From Massilia phosphatilytica (GTDB lineage: Bacteria > Pseudomonadota > Gammaproteobacteria > Burkholderiales > Burkholderiaceae_D), in contig NZ_PUIP01000001.1 in the NCBI RefSeq assembly GCF_002968015.1, positions 620,001 to 684,000 of the forward strand: a DNA stretch of 64,000 nucleotides, read 5' to 3'. Positions 23,931-32,896 of this stretch are shown in pieces. The notes beneath the pieces were generated by a model. It saw only the letters and a list, made by a program, of their open reading frames with translations, did no database searches and was not told the DNA's origin. Position numbers and translations under genes: made by a program. Position 1 is the first letter of the stretch. The number at the start of each line of letters is the position of its first letter.

Positions 23931-25604
23931 ATGGCATCCCCGTACGAGCGCTTCATCCGCGCGCGCGACTTCCTGCAACGGCATCGCACCGACTACGCGA
24001 CCGCCTACCGCGACTATCAGCCGCCCGAGCTGGACGAGTTCAACTGGGCACTCGAGTATTTCGACGTGCAGGCGCAGGGCAACACCACGCCCGCCCTGTG
24101 GGTCGTGGAAGAAGACGGCAGCGAACGCAAGATCAGCTTTGCCGACATGGCGGCACGCTCCGGCCAGGTCGCGAACTGGCTGCGAGATGCGGGCGTGCGG
24201 CGCGGCGACCGCGTGCTCCTGATGCTGCCGAACCGCGTGGAATTGTGGGAGATCATGCTGGCGGGGATCAAGCTGGGCGCGGTGCTCGTGCCGACGACCA
24301 TGCTCGTGTCCAGCAACGACTTGCAGGACCGCCTGCAGCGCGGACAGGTGCGCCACGTGATCGCACAGGCGTCCGAGACGCACAAGTTCGCGGACCTCGG
24401 CGGCGATTTCACGCGCATCGCGGTCGGCGGCAGTGTCGCCGGCTGGCGTGACTATGCCGACAGCGCGACGGCGGCGTCGGACTTCGCGCCGGATGGCATC
24501 ACGCGCGCCACCGATCCATTGCTGCTGTACTTCACGTCCGGCACGACGGCGAAACCGAAGCTCGTGTTGCACAGCCACCAGAGCTACCCGGTGGGGCACT
24601 TGTCGACGATGTACTGGATCGGGCTGCGGCCGGGCGACGTCCATTGGAACATCAGTTCGCCCGGCTGGGCCAAGCACGCGTGGAGCTGCTTCTTCGCGCC
24701 GTGGAACGCGGGCGCCACCGTGTTCGTCTACAACTACGAGCGCTTTTCCGCGCGCGCCTGCCTGGACACGATCGTGCACTGCGGCGTGACGTCGCTGTGC
24801 GCGCCGCCGACCGTGTGGCGCATGATGATCAAGGAAGACCTCACGCAATGGCAGCCGCCGCTGCGCGAACTGGTCGGCGCGGGCGAGCCGCTGAACCCGG
24901 AAGTGATCGAGCAGGTCGAGCGGGCGTGGGGCATCCGCATCCGCGACGGCTTCGGCCAGTCCGAGACCACCTGCCAGATCGGCAATCCGCCGGGCCAGCC
25001 CGTCAAGCCGGGATCGATGGGCCGGCCGTTGCCGGGCTACCGCGTCGCACTGCTCGACATCGACGACCAGCCGGCGGAGGAGGGCGAGATCGCGCTGGAC
25101 CTGGCGCCGGCCCCGCTGGGCCTGATGCTGTGCTACGAGAACGACGAGGCGAAGACGGCGGACGTGATGCGCGGCGGCCGCTATCACACGGGCGACACGG
25201 CGCGCGTGGACGCGGATGGCTATTACTTCTATGTGGGCCGCAACGACGACGTGTTCAAGTCGTCCGACTACCGTATCAGCCCGTTCGAACTGGAGAGCGT
25301 ATTGATCGAGCATCCGGACGTGCTGGAGGCCGCGATCGTCCCCAGCCCCGACCCGGTGCGCCTCGCGGTGCCGAAGGCGTTCATCGCGCTGCGTCCGGGC
25401 GTGGAACCGACGCGCGAACTGGCCGCCGCGATCTTCGCCTTCGCGCGCGACCGGCTGGCGCCGTACCAGCGCATCCGCCGCATCGCGTTCACGGAATTGC
25501 CGAAGACGATATCCGGCAAGATCCGCCGGGTCGAGCTGCGCAAGGCGGAGGCGGCGGGGGATCGTGCAGTCAATGAGTTCAAGGAAGAGGAGTTCGGCGA
25601 CTGA
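23931..25604 (+). CDS. Medium-chain acyl-CoA synthetase-like AMP-forming ligase
   Basis: A 557-residue ANL-superfamily enzyme that would activate a carboxylic acid with ATP to acyl-AMP and then acyl-CoA. Motifs are intact: ATP loop LYFTSGTTAKPKLVLHSH, GFGQSETT, the DGYYFYVGRNDDVFKSS hinge, and the catalytic Lys in PKTISGKIRRVEL. Overall it is closest in pattern to medium-chain/acetyl-CoA synthetase-like (MACS) members; the acid is unknown. AAGGAGACGACC precedes ATG 23931. It follows the operon's candidate terminator and is likely independently expressed. Confidence 0.88.
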   Translation: MASPYERFIRARDFLQRHRTDYATAYRDYQPPELDEFNWALEYFDVQAQGNTTPALWVVEEDGSERKISFADMAARSGQVANWLRDAGVRRGDRVLLMLPNRVELWEIMLAGIKLGAVLVPTTMLVSSNDLQDRLQRGQVRHVIAQASETHKFADLGGDFTRIAVGGSVAGWRDYADSATAASDFAPDGITRATDPLLLYFTSGTTAKPKLVLHSHQSYPVGHLSTMYWIGLRPGDVHWNISSPGWAKHAWSCFFAPWNAGATVFVYNYERFSARACLDTIVHCGVTSLCAPPTVWRMMIKEDLTQWQPPLRELVGAGEPLNPEVIEQVERAWGIRIRDGFGQSETTCQIGNPPGQPVKPGSMGRPLPGYRVALLDIDDQPAEEGEIALDLAPAPLGLMLCYENDEAKTADVMRGGRYHTGDTARVDADGYYFYVGRNDDVFKSSDYRISPFELESVLIEHPDVLEAAIVPSPDPVRLAVPKAFIALRPGVEPTRELAAAIFAFARDRLAPYQRIRRIAFTELPKTISGKIRRVELRKAEAAGDRAVNEFKEEEFGD

Positions 25605-25693
25605 GCGCACTACACGGTAAGATAAAGGCGTGCGGCAGGAGTGCCGCGATCCGATCAATAATAGATCGTGCCCATCCAACCGAACGCCGACCC

Positions 25694-26245
25694 ATGAACA
25701 CGTCCGTCAGTCCGTCCACTTCGAAGCAGACCGCAAGCAAGCGCGCCGGCACGCCGGCCAGGCAGGCAAAAAGCCCCTCGTACGAGGTGCGTAAATCGCC
25801 CGTGCACGGCAACGGCGTGTTCGCGCTGCGCGACATCCCGGCGGGCGAGCGCATCATCGAATACCGCGGCGAGCGCATCACGTGGGATGAAGCGACGCGC
25901 CGGGCCGCCGAGCGGGGCGGCCCGGTCAATCACACGTTCTATTTCAGCCTCGCCGACGGCAACGTGATCGACGGCGGCCGGCGCGGCAACGATGCCCGCT
26001 GGATCAACCATGCCTGCGAACCCAATTGCGAAGCGTACGAAGAGGACGGCCGCGTGTACATCCACGCGCTGCGCCCCATCGACGCGGGCGAGGAACTGAA
26101 CTACAACTACGCGCTGATCTACGACGAGCGCCATACGCCCGCGCTGAAGCGCCTGTTCGCCTGCCGCTGCGGCACGCCGGCCTGCACGGGCACGATGCTG
26201 GCACCGAAGAAGCGGACGCGCAAGGCCGCCGGCGCGACGACCTGA
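25694..26245 (+). CDS. SET-domain protein lysine methyltransferase
   Basis: A 183-residue protein that is nearly all SET domain. Visible parts: [19 protein letters not shown] (SET-I start, HGNGVFA), SAM/active-site motif [14 protein letters not shown], the [14 protein letters not shown] block with the catalytic Tyr, and a Cys-rich post-SET tail [13 protein letters not shown] that would bind zinc. In eukaryotes such proteins methylate histones; bacterial ones act on ribosomal or nucleoid proteins in the few cases known. The lysine-rich N-terminus ([15 protein letters not shown]) and tail may bind nucleic acid. It lies alone between acyl-CoA synthetase and pncB. Confidence 0.85.
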   Translation: MNTSVSPSTSKQTASKRAGTPARQAKSPSYEVRKSPVHGNGVFALRDIPAGERIIEYRGERITWDEATRRAAERGGPVNHTFYFSLADGNVIDGGRRGNDARWINHACEPNCEAYEEDGRVYIHALRPIDAGEELNYNYALIYDERHTPALKRLFACRCGTPACTGTMLAPKKRTRKAAGATT

Positions 26246-26300
26246 TTTGCCGACCACCAGACAGCCCCGCCACCACAACAACAGGACCCCCCGACCGCCC

Positions 26301-27488
26301 ATGAAACCCGTCGTCCGCAGCCTGCTCGAAACCGATCTCTACAAATTCACCATGTGGCAGGCGCTGATGCACATGCACCCGAACGCCGTCGGCGAGTACG
26401 AGTTCAAGTGCCGCAACACGCCCGCCTATCCGCTGGCGGAGCTGAAGGAGGACGTCGAACGCGAACTGGACCATCTGTGCACGCTGATGTTCACGGAGGA
26501 CGAGGTGCGCTACATGAGGTCCCTGCGCTTCATCAAAAGCGACTTCGCCGACTTCCTCACGCTGTTCCGCTTCCAGCGCAAGTTCATCCAGGTGGAGACG
26601 GATGGCCCGCACCTGCGCATCCGCGCCTGCGGCCCCATCGTGCACGTGATGGGCTTCGAGATCTTCGTGCTCTACATCGTCAACGAACTGTATTTCCGCC
26701 GCTTCGACCAGCAGGCCGCCATCGTGGAAGCGCGCAAGCGGCTCGCGCAGAAGGTCGACGAGTTCCGCGCGTTCGACCAGGAGCCGAAGCGGGCCAACCC
26801 GTTCGAGTTCTTCGATTTCGGCGTGCGCCGCCGCTTCTCGGGCGACTGGCAGGAGGAAGTCGTCGCGACGCTGGCGCGCGAGCTGCCGCAGTTCTTCAAG
26901 GGTACGTCGAACGTCTACCTGGCGAAGAAATTCGACCTGGTCCCGATCGGCACCATGGCGCACGAATACATGCAGGCGTTCCAGTCGTTCGACGTGCGCC
27001 TGCGCGATTTCCAGAAGAAGGCGCTGGAAGACTGGGTGCAGGAATACCGGGGCGACCTCGGCACCGCGCTGACGGACGTCGTCGGCATGGACGCCTTCCT
27101 GCGCGACTTCGACCTGTATTTCGCCAAGCTGTTCGACGGCCTGCGCCACGATTCCGGCGACCCGGTGGAGTGGGGCGAGAAAGCGATTGCGCACTACGCC
27201 AGGCTGCGCATCGACGCGCGCACGAAACGCCTCGTGTTCTCGGACGCGCTCACCGTGCCCAAGGCGCTCAGCCTCTATCGCCACTTCGCCGACCGGGTGC
27301 AGACCGGCTTCGGCATCGGTACCAAGCTCACCAACGACACGCAATACGAGCCGCTGAACATCGTCATGAAGCTCACGCGCTGCAATGGCCAGCCCGTCGC
27401 CAAGCTGTCCGACAGCCCGGGCAAGGGCTTTTCCACGGACGAGACGTTCATCGCCTATCTGCGCCAGGTGTTCGACCAGCACATCTGA
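26301..27488 (+). CDS. pncB: Nicotinate phosphoribosyltransferase
   Basis: A 395-residue enzyme of NAD salvage: nicotinate plus PRPP (with ATP) gives nicotinate mononucleotide. Motifs include [16 protein letters not shown] at the start, [34 protein letters not shown] and the phosphate-binding [15 protein letters not shown]. The length equals that of E. coli PncB (400). A nicotinamidase gene that would supply its substrate lies at 58424 in the same window but not nearby. Its stop abuts the stop of the convergent LysR gene (TGATCA). Confidence 0.95.
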   Translation: MKPVVRSLLETDLYKFTMWQALMHMHPNAVGEYEFKCRNTPAYPLAELKEDVERELDHLCTLMFTEDEVRYMRSLRFIKSDFADFLTLFRFQRKFIQVETDGPHLRIRACGPIVHVMGFEIFVLYIVNELYFRRFDQQAAIVEARKRLAQKVDEFRAFDQEPKRANPFEFFDFGVRRRFSGDWQEEVVATLARELPQFFKGTSNVYLAKKFDLVPIGTMAHEYMQAFQSFDVRLRDFQKKALEDWVQEYRGDLGTALTDVVGMDAFLRDFDLYFAKLFDGLRHDSGDPVEWGEKAIAHYARLRIDARTKRLVFSDALTVPKALSLYRHFADRVQTGFGIGTKLTNDTQYEPLNIVMKLTRCNGQPVAKLSDSPGKGFSTDETFIAYLRQVFDQHI

Positions 27489-28442
27489 TCACACGGCAAA
27501 CGGCCGCAGGGCCGCGATGGGCACATGCAGGGTCGCGTCGGCCGCGAAGACGTCCAGCAGGTAGTCGATCGTCGCCCGCACGCGCGGGGCCAGCAGGGCG
27601 CGGTGCGGATATTGCAGCGTCATTTCGTAGGTGCCCGGGTGATGGCAGTCGGCAAGGACGATCTGCAGCGTCCCGGCGCGCAGGTGTTCCCAGGCATGGT
27701 GCACGCCGACCTGGGCGATGCCGATGCCGGCAACGGCGGCGTGGACGAGCGCTTCCGGTGCGGAGACGGTGAGGACGGCGCCCTCGGGCTCGAACGCGTC
27801 GGTACCGCCGTCCGCCGTGTGGAACGCCCACGGCGACACGCGACCCCCGAGGAAGCGCCGGGCGAGCAGCCTGTGCCGGCCCAGGTCGGCAAGCGTGCGC
27901 GGAACGCCTTCGTGCGCCAGGTAGGCCGGCGCCGCGACGAGCGCCATGTTCAGGCGGCAGACGGGGCGCGACACGAGCGCGGAGTCCGTGATCGTCCCGC
28001 CGCGCAGCGCGAGGTCGTAGCCTTCCTGCACGAGGTCGACGCGGCGGTCGTCGAAATCCACGTCGAACGACAGGCCCGGATGACGCGCCAGCAGCCCGGG
28101 CAGGGCTGGCATCAACTGGTCGCGCCCGAACCCGGCGCTGGTCGAGATGCGCACCTTGCCGCCGGGTTCCACGCGCCCCGCGGCCACGGAGTCGACCGCG
28201 GCGTCGAGCGCCGTCAGCGCCACGCGGGCCTGGTGCAGGAAGGCCGCGCCCTCGGCGGTCAGGGTCAGGGTGCGCGTGGTGCGGTTCATCAGGCGCACGC
28301 CCAGCGCCCGCTCCAGGCCGGCCACGTTCTTGCTCACCGCGGCGGACGAGATCCCCAGCGAGCGCGCGGCGGCCGCAAAGCTCCCGCCGTCGGCGGCGCG
28401 CACGAAGGAGAGGATCGCGCGGATGCGTTGAGCGGAATCCAT
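27489..28442 (-). CDS. LysR-family transcriptional regulator
   Basis: A 317-residue regulator with an N-terminal winged helix-turn-helix (FVRAADGGSFAAAARSLGIS and SAAVSKNVAGLERALGVRL) and a C-terminal substrate-binding domain with the usual LRGGTITDSALVSRP element. It is divergent, across 118 bp, from the CMD/ABM unit at 28561, which is the likely target. The spacer contains only a weak imperfect palindrome (TCAACCTGGGGTTA at about 28458) as a possible site. The inducer is unknown. Confidence 0.9.
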   Translation of the reverse strand: MDSAQRIRAILSFVRAADGGSFAAAARSLGISSAAVSKNVAGLERALGVRLMNRTTRTLTLTAEGAAFLHQARVALTALDAAVDSVAAGRVEPGGKVRISTSAGFGRDQLMPALPGLLARHPGLSFDVDFDDRRVDLVQEGYDLALRGGTITDSALVSRPVCRLNMALVAAPAYLAHEGVPRTLADLGRHRLLARRFLGGRVSPWAFHTADGGTDAFEPEGAVLTVSAPEALVHAAVAGIGIAQVGVHHAWEHLRAGTLQIVLADCHHPGTYEMTLQYPHRALLAPRVRATIDYLLDVFAADATLHVPIAALRPFAV

Positions 28443-28560
28443 GATGGTGTTCTATTATCAACCTGGGGTTATGAGAGCCATGAACATACCACGTCTTCTG
28501 GTTGCGAATCGTGGCGTCCATAATCCTTGTATCCATCACCTGTCCACCACCGAGGACGCC

Positions 28561-29283
28561 ATGACCCAAGCAACCCATCCACGTGCCGGCATCACGCTGG
28601 CCGACGTCGCCGCCGTATCACCGGCACTGGCGCATATCACGCAAACCGCCATCGTCGACGACCTGTGGTCGCGCCCCGGGCTGGCGCCGCGCGACCGCGG
28701 AGTCGTCACGCTGGCCGCGCTGGTCGCCCGCAACGCGACGATCGGCCTGCCGCATTACGCCAACCTTGCGCTGGAGCGCGGCGTGACGCCGGGCGAGATT
28801 TCGGAACTCCTCACGCACCTCGCGTTCTATACCGGCTGGTCGAACGCGTTCTCGGCCGTTCCGTTCCTGCAGGACGTGTTCAGGCAGCGCGGCATCGCGG
28901 CCGACATGCTGGCACCCGTCGCGCCGGCACTGCTGCCGCTCGACGCGGCGGCGGAAACGCAACGGGCCGCGCACGTGGACGCCCAGTTCGGCGCCGTGTT
29001 TCCCGGCATGGTGAGGAATACGACCGACCTGCTGTTCCGCGACCTGTGGCTGCGACCCGGCCTCGCGCCGCGCGACCGCAGCCTCGTCACGGTCAGCGCC
29101 TTGATCGCCGCCGGCCAGGTGGCGCAGATCCCCTACCACCTGAACCGCGCGATGGACAATGGTCTCACGCGCGAGGAGGCCGGCGAAGCCGTTACGCACC
29201 TCGCGTTCTACGCCGGCTGGCCGTGCGCGTTCTCGGCGATGCCTGTCGTGCAGGACGTCTTCGCCACGCGGAGCGCGGCATGA
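28561..29283 (+). CDS. Carboxymuconolactone decarboxylase-family protein with two CMD domains
   Basis: A 240-residue protein built of two CMD (AhpD-like) repeats: residues about 20-110 (RDRGVVTLAALVARN then GEISELLTHLAFYTGWSNAF) and about 140-235 (RDRSLVTVSALIAAG then EAGEAVTHLAFYAGWPCAF). The CxxC pair of true AhpD peroxidase partners is absent; the conserved ExxxH-type helix remains. Members act as decarboxylases or lactonase-like enzymes; the substrate is not clear. ATG overlaps with the next gene by 4 bp, and a LysR gene lies divergent upstream. Confidence 0.85.
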   Translation: MTQATHPRAGITLADVAAVSPALAHITQTAIVDDLWSRPGLAPRDRGVVTLAALVARNATIGLPHYANLALERGVTPGEISELLTHLAFYTGWSNAFSAVPFLQDVFRQRGIAADMLAPVAPALLPLDAAAETQRAAHVDAQFGAVFPGMVRNTTDLLFRDLWLRPGLAPRDRSLVTVSALIAAGQVAQIPYHLNRAMDNGLTREEAGEAVTHLAFYAGWPCAFSAMPVVQDVFATRSAA

Positions 29284-29669
29284 AGCCCGGGCGCCTGCCG
29301 GTACTGTGCGCGGCCACGCTGATGCTGGGGTTGTCCGGCGCGGCCGGCGCCGACGGCGGACAACGGCCGTACATCCGCCTGGCCGAACTGGACATCGATC
29401 CGGCCCAGCGGGTGCAGTTTGACGCGGCGATCCGGGAAGGCGTGACGGCGGCCGTGCGCCTCGAACCCGGCGTGCTGGCGCTGTATGCGGTGGCCGAGAA
29501 GGACCACCCGAACCGCGTGCGCGTGTTCGAGATGTACAGGGACGAAGCGGCCTACCGCCGACACCTGCAGACCCCGCACTTCCTGAAGTTCCGCGACGCG
29601 ACGGACAAGATGGTCACGTCGCGCAGGCTGCTCGACGCCGTGCCGATCGTGCTGGAGGCAAAGCGCTAG
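29280..29669 (+). CDS. Exported ABM-domain (antibiotic biosynthesis monooxygenase-like) protein
   Basis: A 129-residue protein with a signal peptide (LCAATLMLGLSGAAGADG) followed by a dimeric alpha+beta barrel domain: IRLAELDIDPAQRVQFDAAI, EPGVLALYAVAEKDHPN, RVFEMYRDEAAYRRHLQTPHF. Cytoplasmic ABM proteins oxidise quinols or polyketides without cofactor; periplasmic versions are commonly paired with CMD proteins, as here. The ATG overlaps the CMD stop, so the two are cotranslated. Its stop shares CTAG with the stop of the opposing kinase gene. Confidence 0.82.
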   Translation: MKPGRLPVLCAATLMLGLSGAAGADGGQRPYIRLAELDIDPAQRVQFDAAIREGVTAAVRLEPGVLALYAVAEKDHPNRVRVFEMYRDEAAYRRHLQTPHFLKFRDATDKMVTSRRLLDAVPIVLEAKR

Positions 29670-31834
29670 ACGCCGGCACGCGCGTCCTGGGCGCCAAGCG
29701 CCCGCTGCAGGTCGTCCAGGCTGGCCGGCTTGGTCAGATGCAGGTCGAACGCGGCCGCATCCGGCGGCGTGTGCGCGGCCACGCCGGCCTGGCGGCCGTA
29801 GCCGGTGAGGGCCGTCAGCCGCAGCGGCGCGACCGCCGCGCGGCGCATGGCCGCGGCGAGGGTATAGCCGTCCAGGTCGGGCAGGCCGATGTCCAGGATC
29901 GCGGCGTCCGGCGGCCACGCCGCCTGCACGGCCAGCGCGGCCGTCGCCGTGTGCGCCGTCCGCACGTCGTGGCCGAGCTGGCGCAGGATGGCGGCCGTGA
30001 GCGCGGCGGCGTCCTCGTTGTCGTCCACGACCAGGACGCGCAGCGGTTGCGCTGCCGCGCGGACGGCGGCGGGCACCGTGTCGATGGCTGCCGCGCCGAG
30101 CGGCAGCACGATCTCGAAGCGGCTGCCCCGGCCCGCGCCGTCGCTGTGCGCGCTCACACGGCCGCCGTGCAGCTCGACGATGCGGTGCACGATGGCGAGG
30201 CCGAGTCCGAGCCCGCTGTGGCGCACGAGCGGTTGCGGCGCCTGATAAAAAGGTTCGAACACGCGCTGCGCGAGCTCCTCGTCCATCCCGACGCCATTGT
30301 CGGTGACGACGAGGCGTGCCGCGCCGTCCACGCAGTCGAGGTCGACGCGGGTGTCCGTGCTGCCGAAGCGGGCCGCGTTCGACAGCAGGTTGCCCAGCAC
30401 CTGCGTGAGGCGGTGCTCGTCGCCGGCGACCCACAGCGCGCCAGGGGTCCGCAGCCGGATCGGTTGGTCGGGCAGGGCGGCGACGGCGTGGCGCGCGACG
30501 GCCGCGAGGTCCACGGGCGCCATGTCGATGCGCAGCTTGCCGGACGCGATGCGCGACACGTCGAGCAGGTCGTCGACGAGATGCTTCAGGTGCGCGATCT
30601 GGCGCCGCATGATGTTGCGCTCGCGCTGCGAGGCGGTGTCGTTGCGCAAGTCCATCAGGTCGAGCGCGCCGGCGATGGGGGCGAGCGGATTGCGCAGTTC
30701 GTGGCCCAGCACGGCGAGGAATTCGTCCTTGGCGCGGCCGGCCCGGCGCGCCTGTTCCAGCGCGTCCTCGCGTTCCCGTTCGTGCACGGCGCGGCGTGCG
30801 CCCGCTGTCCGCAGCGCCGCGCCCATCGCGTCGATCTCGCGGATGCGCGACGACGGCACGACTGGGTCGGTGCCGGCGCCGAGGGCCGAGGCGCCCGACG
30901 CGAGCGTCGCGATGCGGCGTACGATGCGCCGGGCCAGCAGCGACGCGAGGCCGATGCTGAGCGCGAGCGACAGCGCGATGCCGGCCCCATACCACAGGAA
31001 GCCCGGGCCGCCGGCCCAGCCCGCGGGCGGCGCACCGACGGCGACCGTCCAGCCGTAGCGCGACAGCCGGGTATAGGCCGTCGTGACGGCGCTGCCTTCG
31101 AGCGTCAGGGTCGGGCCGCCACCTTCCGGGCCGTTCAGCCGGATCAGCCGCGCCAGGCTCGGGCTGGGCGGCTTGCCGACGTGGTCGGCCAATCCGCTGG
31201 AGCGGGCGACGATCGCGCCATCGCCGTCCAGCACCGTGATCACCGAGCCGGGCGGCACTTGCAGGCGTGCGATCGTACGCACGATGCGGTCGGGCTGGAC
31301 GACGGCCGTCAGCACGTAGGGATGGCCGGCTGAGTCGCTGACGGGAAAGCGCACGGGGACGGCGGCGCGTCCGCCCTTGCCGCGCGCGACGTGGCCGATG
31401 ACGGGACGGCGCAGCTGCAGCGCCTGGCGCAGGCTGGATGGATCGGCGACAGGTTGCGGCGCCGCGTCGAACGGCGCGGTCGTGCGGAAGACCATGCGGC
31501 CGTCGCTATCGGACAGGATCACGCCCAGCCATTCCGGCTGGGCCCGGGCCTGGTCGCGCGCGATGGGGTAGAAGCCGCGCACGTCGCCGGCGTCGAGCGC
31601 GGGCGCACGCGCGATGCTGGCGAGCGTCGCGACGGTGCCGTCCAGTTCCGCGTCGACGGCGCTGGACAGGGCCCGTGCGAGGTCCAGCAGCCCCCGTTCC
31701 TGTTCGCTCTCGTGATACTCGGCGGCGAGATGCACGCTCCAGGCGCCCAGCGCGGCAAGCGGCAACAGGCCGATCGCCGTCAGCAGGATCAGGAGATGAC
31801 GCAGGGACAGCGTGGGGCCGCGTTGGGCGCGCAT
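29666..31834 (-). CDS. Hybrid sensor histidine kinase with C-terminal receiver
   Basis: A 722-residue membrane kinase. Order: first helix LLILLTAIGLLPLAALGAW (about residue 15), periplasmic Cache-like sensor (to about 275), second helix LWYGAGIALSLALSIGLASL, a HAMP-like linker, HisKA with the phosphoacceptor His in FLAVLGHELRNPLAPI, HATPase with VVTDNGVGMDEELA and GLGLGLAIV, then a receiver with phospho-Asp in AILDIGLPDLDGYTL. The receiver is fused at the C-terminus, suggesting a phosphorelay. It is divergent from the LuxR-type regulator at 32175 across an AT-rich spacer, though that protein cannot accept phosphate in the normal way. Confidence 0.9.
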   Translation of the reverse strand: MRAQRGPTLSLRHLLILLTAIGLLPLAALGAWSVHLAAEYHESEQERGLLDLARALSSAVDAELDGTVATLASIARAPALDAGDVRGFYPIARDQARAQPEWLGVILSDSDGRMVFRTTAPFDAAPQPVADPSSLRQALQLRRPVIGHVARGKGGRAAVPVRFPVSDSAGHPYVLTAVVQPDRIVRTIARLQVPPGSVITVLDGDGAIVARSSGLADHVGKPPSPSLARLIRLNGPEGGGPTLTLEGSAVTTAYTRLSRYGWTVAVGAPPAGWAGGPGFLWYGAGIALSLALSIGLASLLARRIVRRIATLASGASALGAGTDPVVPSSRIREIDAMGAALRTAGARRAVHEREREDALEQARRAGRAKDEFLAVLGHELRNPLAPIAGALDLMDLRNDTASQRERNIMRRQIAHLKHLVDDLLDVSRIASGKLRIDMAPVDLAAVARHAVAALPDQPIRLRTPGALWVAGDEHRLTQVLGNLLSNAARFGSTDTRVDLDCVDGAARLVVTDNGVGMDEELAQRVFEPFYQAPQPLVRHSGLGLGLAIVHRIVELHGGRVSAHSDGAGRGSRFEIVLPLGAAAIDTVPAAVRAAAQPLRVLVVDDNEDAAALTAAILRQLGHDVRTAHTATAALAVQAAWPPDAAILDIGLPDLDGYTLAAAMRRAAVAPLRLTALTGYGRQAGVAAHTPPDAAAFDLHLTKPASLDDLQRALGAQDARAGV

Positions 31835-32174
31835 GGACAGTGAAGTGACAAAGCGCCGATTATATGTCGAAATCGACGCTCCAGCCGTTCGACGAATGGT
31901 CATCCATGCATTTGAATTTCCGAAAAACATTTTCGTTAAATTCACTCAAGCGCATTTCATTATTGAGAATCCGTGATTGTTGGGGCGTCGCAACAATAAC
32001 GCAGCATCGCAAAATACTTTTTCCAAATCGCAGTTTTTCCTCATCGAATCGGCAAATTTGACGATAGTATATTTGCAACGATCAGCCACAAATGATCTGC
32101 AGCAGCTCCTTGTCGTAAAACATGGGAAATGCGTTTTATGGACGCCATTCTCATTGATATTTCGGGAATGAATT
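31835..32174. promoter_or_regulatory. AT-rich divergent control region between hybrid kinase and LuxR-type gene
   Basis: A 340-bp spacer, markedly AT-rich compared with everything around it. It contains a GCAAAT...ATTTGC inverted repeat (32052-32057 and 32071-32076, 13 bp between arms) and several A/T tracts, features suited to a nucleoid-protein or regulator binding site. No ORF with a credible start is present. Individual promoter boxes could not be assigned with confidence. Confidence 0.45.
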
Positions 32175-32879
32175 ATGATGCCGCAGAGGTCCCTGATATC
32201 GAATACGCCCATCCGCGTCCTGGTGGTGGAAAATCACCAGTTGATCCTGTGGGCTCTTACCAAGCTGATCAATGGCCACCGGCCGTGCATGGAAGTGGTC
32301 AGCATCGCGGGCACGCAAGACGATGCCCTGATCCAGCTGACCGCCGCCGAGCCCGACGTCGTGCTGATGAAGTATGAGCTGGCGATGACGGCGCCCCAGG
32401 CCGTGTTGCCGGGGGTATTGACCTCGGGGCGCCATACGCTGCTGTTCGCGGAAGACGTCGAGGCGGACACGCTGGCGTGCACGCTGCGCTGCGGTGCGCA
32501 CGGCCTGCTGAGCCGTCGTTCCAGTGCGGACGAGATCGTCAAGGCCATCGAGAAAACCCATCAGGGCGAGTTGTGGTTCGGACGGGAGGCGACCGGCATC
32601 GCGCTCAATGTGATGCGTCGGGGCGCCGAGCCGCCGCGCGACCATGTCGACAAGCACCGCCTGGACGCGTTGACACCGCGGGAGCGGAAGGTATTGCGCG
32701 CGATTATCGCGAATAACGTCAGGACAAACAGGGATCTGGCGAAACAGCTCTTTATTTCCGAATCGACCCTGAGAAATCATTTATCGTCGATCTATCAGAA
32801 GCTGGGCGTGAACAACAGACTCGATCTGTTCGTGTATGCCCAGCGGCATTTCATGGCCGAGTTGTCGGAACCGGCGTAA
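32175..32879 (+). CDS. LuxR/NarL-type regulator with degenerate receiver domain
   Basis: A 234-residue protein with a REC-like N-terminus (IRVLVVENHQLILWALTKLI) and a C-terminal LuxR helix-turn-helix (LTPRERKVLRAIIANNV, then LFISESTLRNHLSSIYQKLG). The receiver lacks its phosphorylation chemistry: the Asp position in DVVLMKYELA is Lys66, the acidic pair is Glu19-Asn20, and the conserved Lys is Arg. It is therefore likely phosphorylation-independent or ligand-controlled. It points tail-to-tail at the tad operon and diverges from a hybrid kinase; regulation of pilus genes is a reasonable inference, not shown by sequence. Confidence 0.85.
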   Translation: MMPQRSLISNTPIRVLVVENHQLILWALTKLINGHRPCMEVVSIAGTQDDALIQLTAAEPDVVLMKYELAMTAPQAVLPGVLTSGRHTLLFAEDVEADTLACTLRCGAHGLLSRRSSADEIVKAIEKTHQGELWFGREATGIALNVMRRGAEPPRDHVDKHRLDALTPRERKVLRAIIANNVRTNRDLAKQLFISESTLRNHLSSIYQKLGVNNRLDLFVYAQRHFMAELSEPA

Positions 32880-32896
32880 CCGCGCCGGCCGATTCG

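Noticed and set aside
25632..25647. Hairpin GCGGCA/TGCCGC after the acyl-CoA synthetase as a terminator
   Set aside because: Only 6 bp, 4-base loop and no following T run; not distinguishable from background.
29666..32879. The hybrid kinase and LuxR-type protein as a conventional two-component pair
   Set aside because: The regulator lacks the phospho-accepting Asp and the kinase has its own receiver; adjacency alone does not support phosphotransfer.
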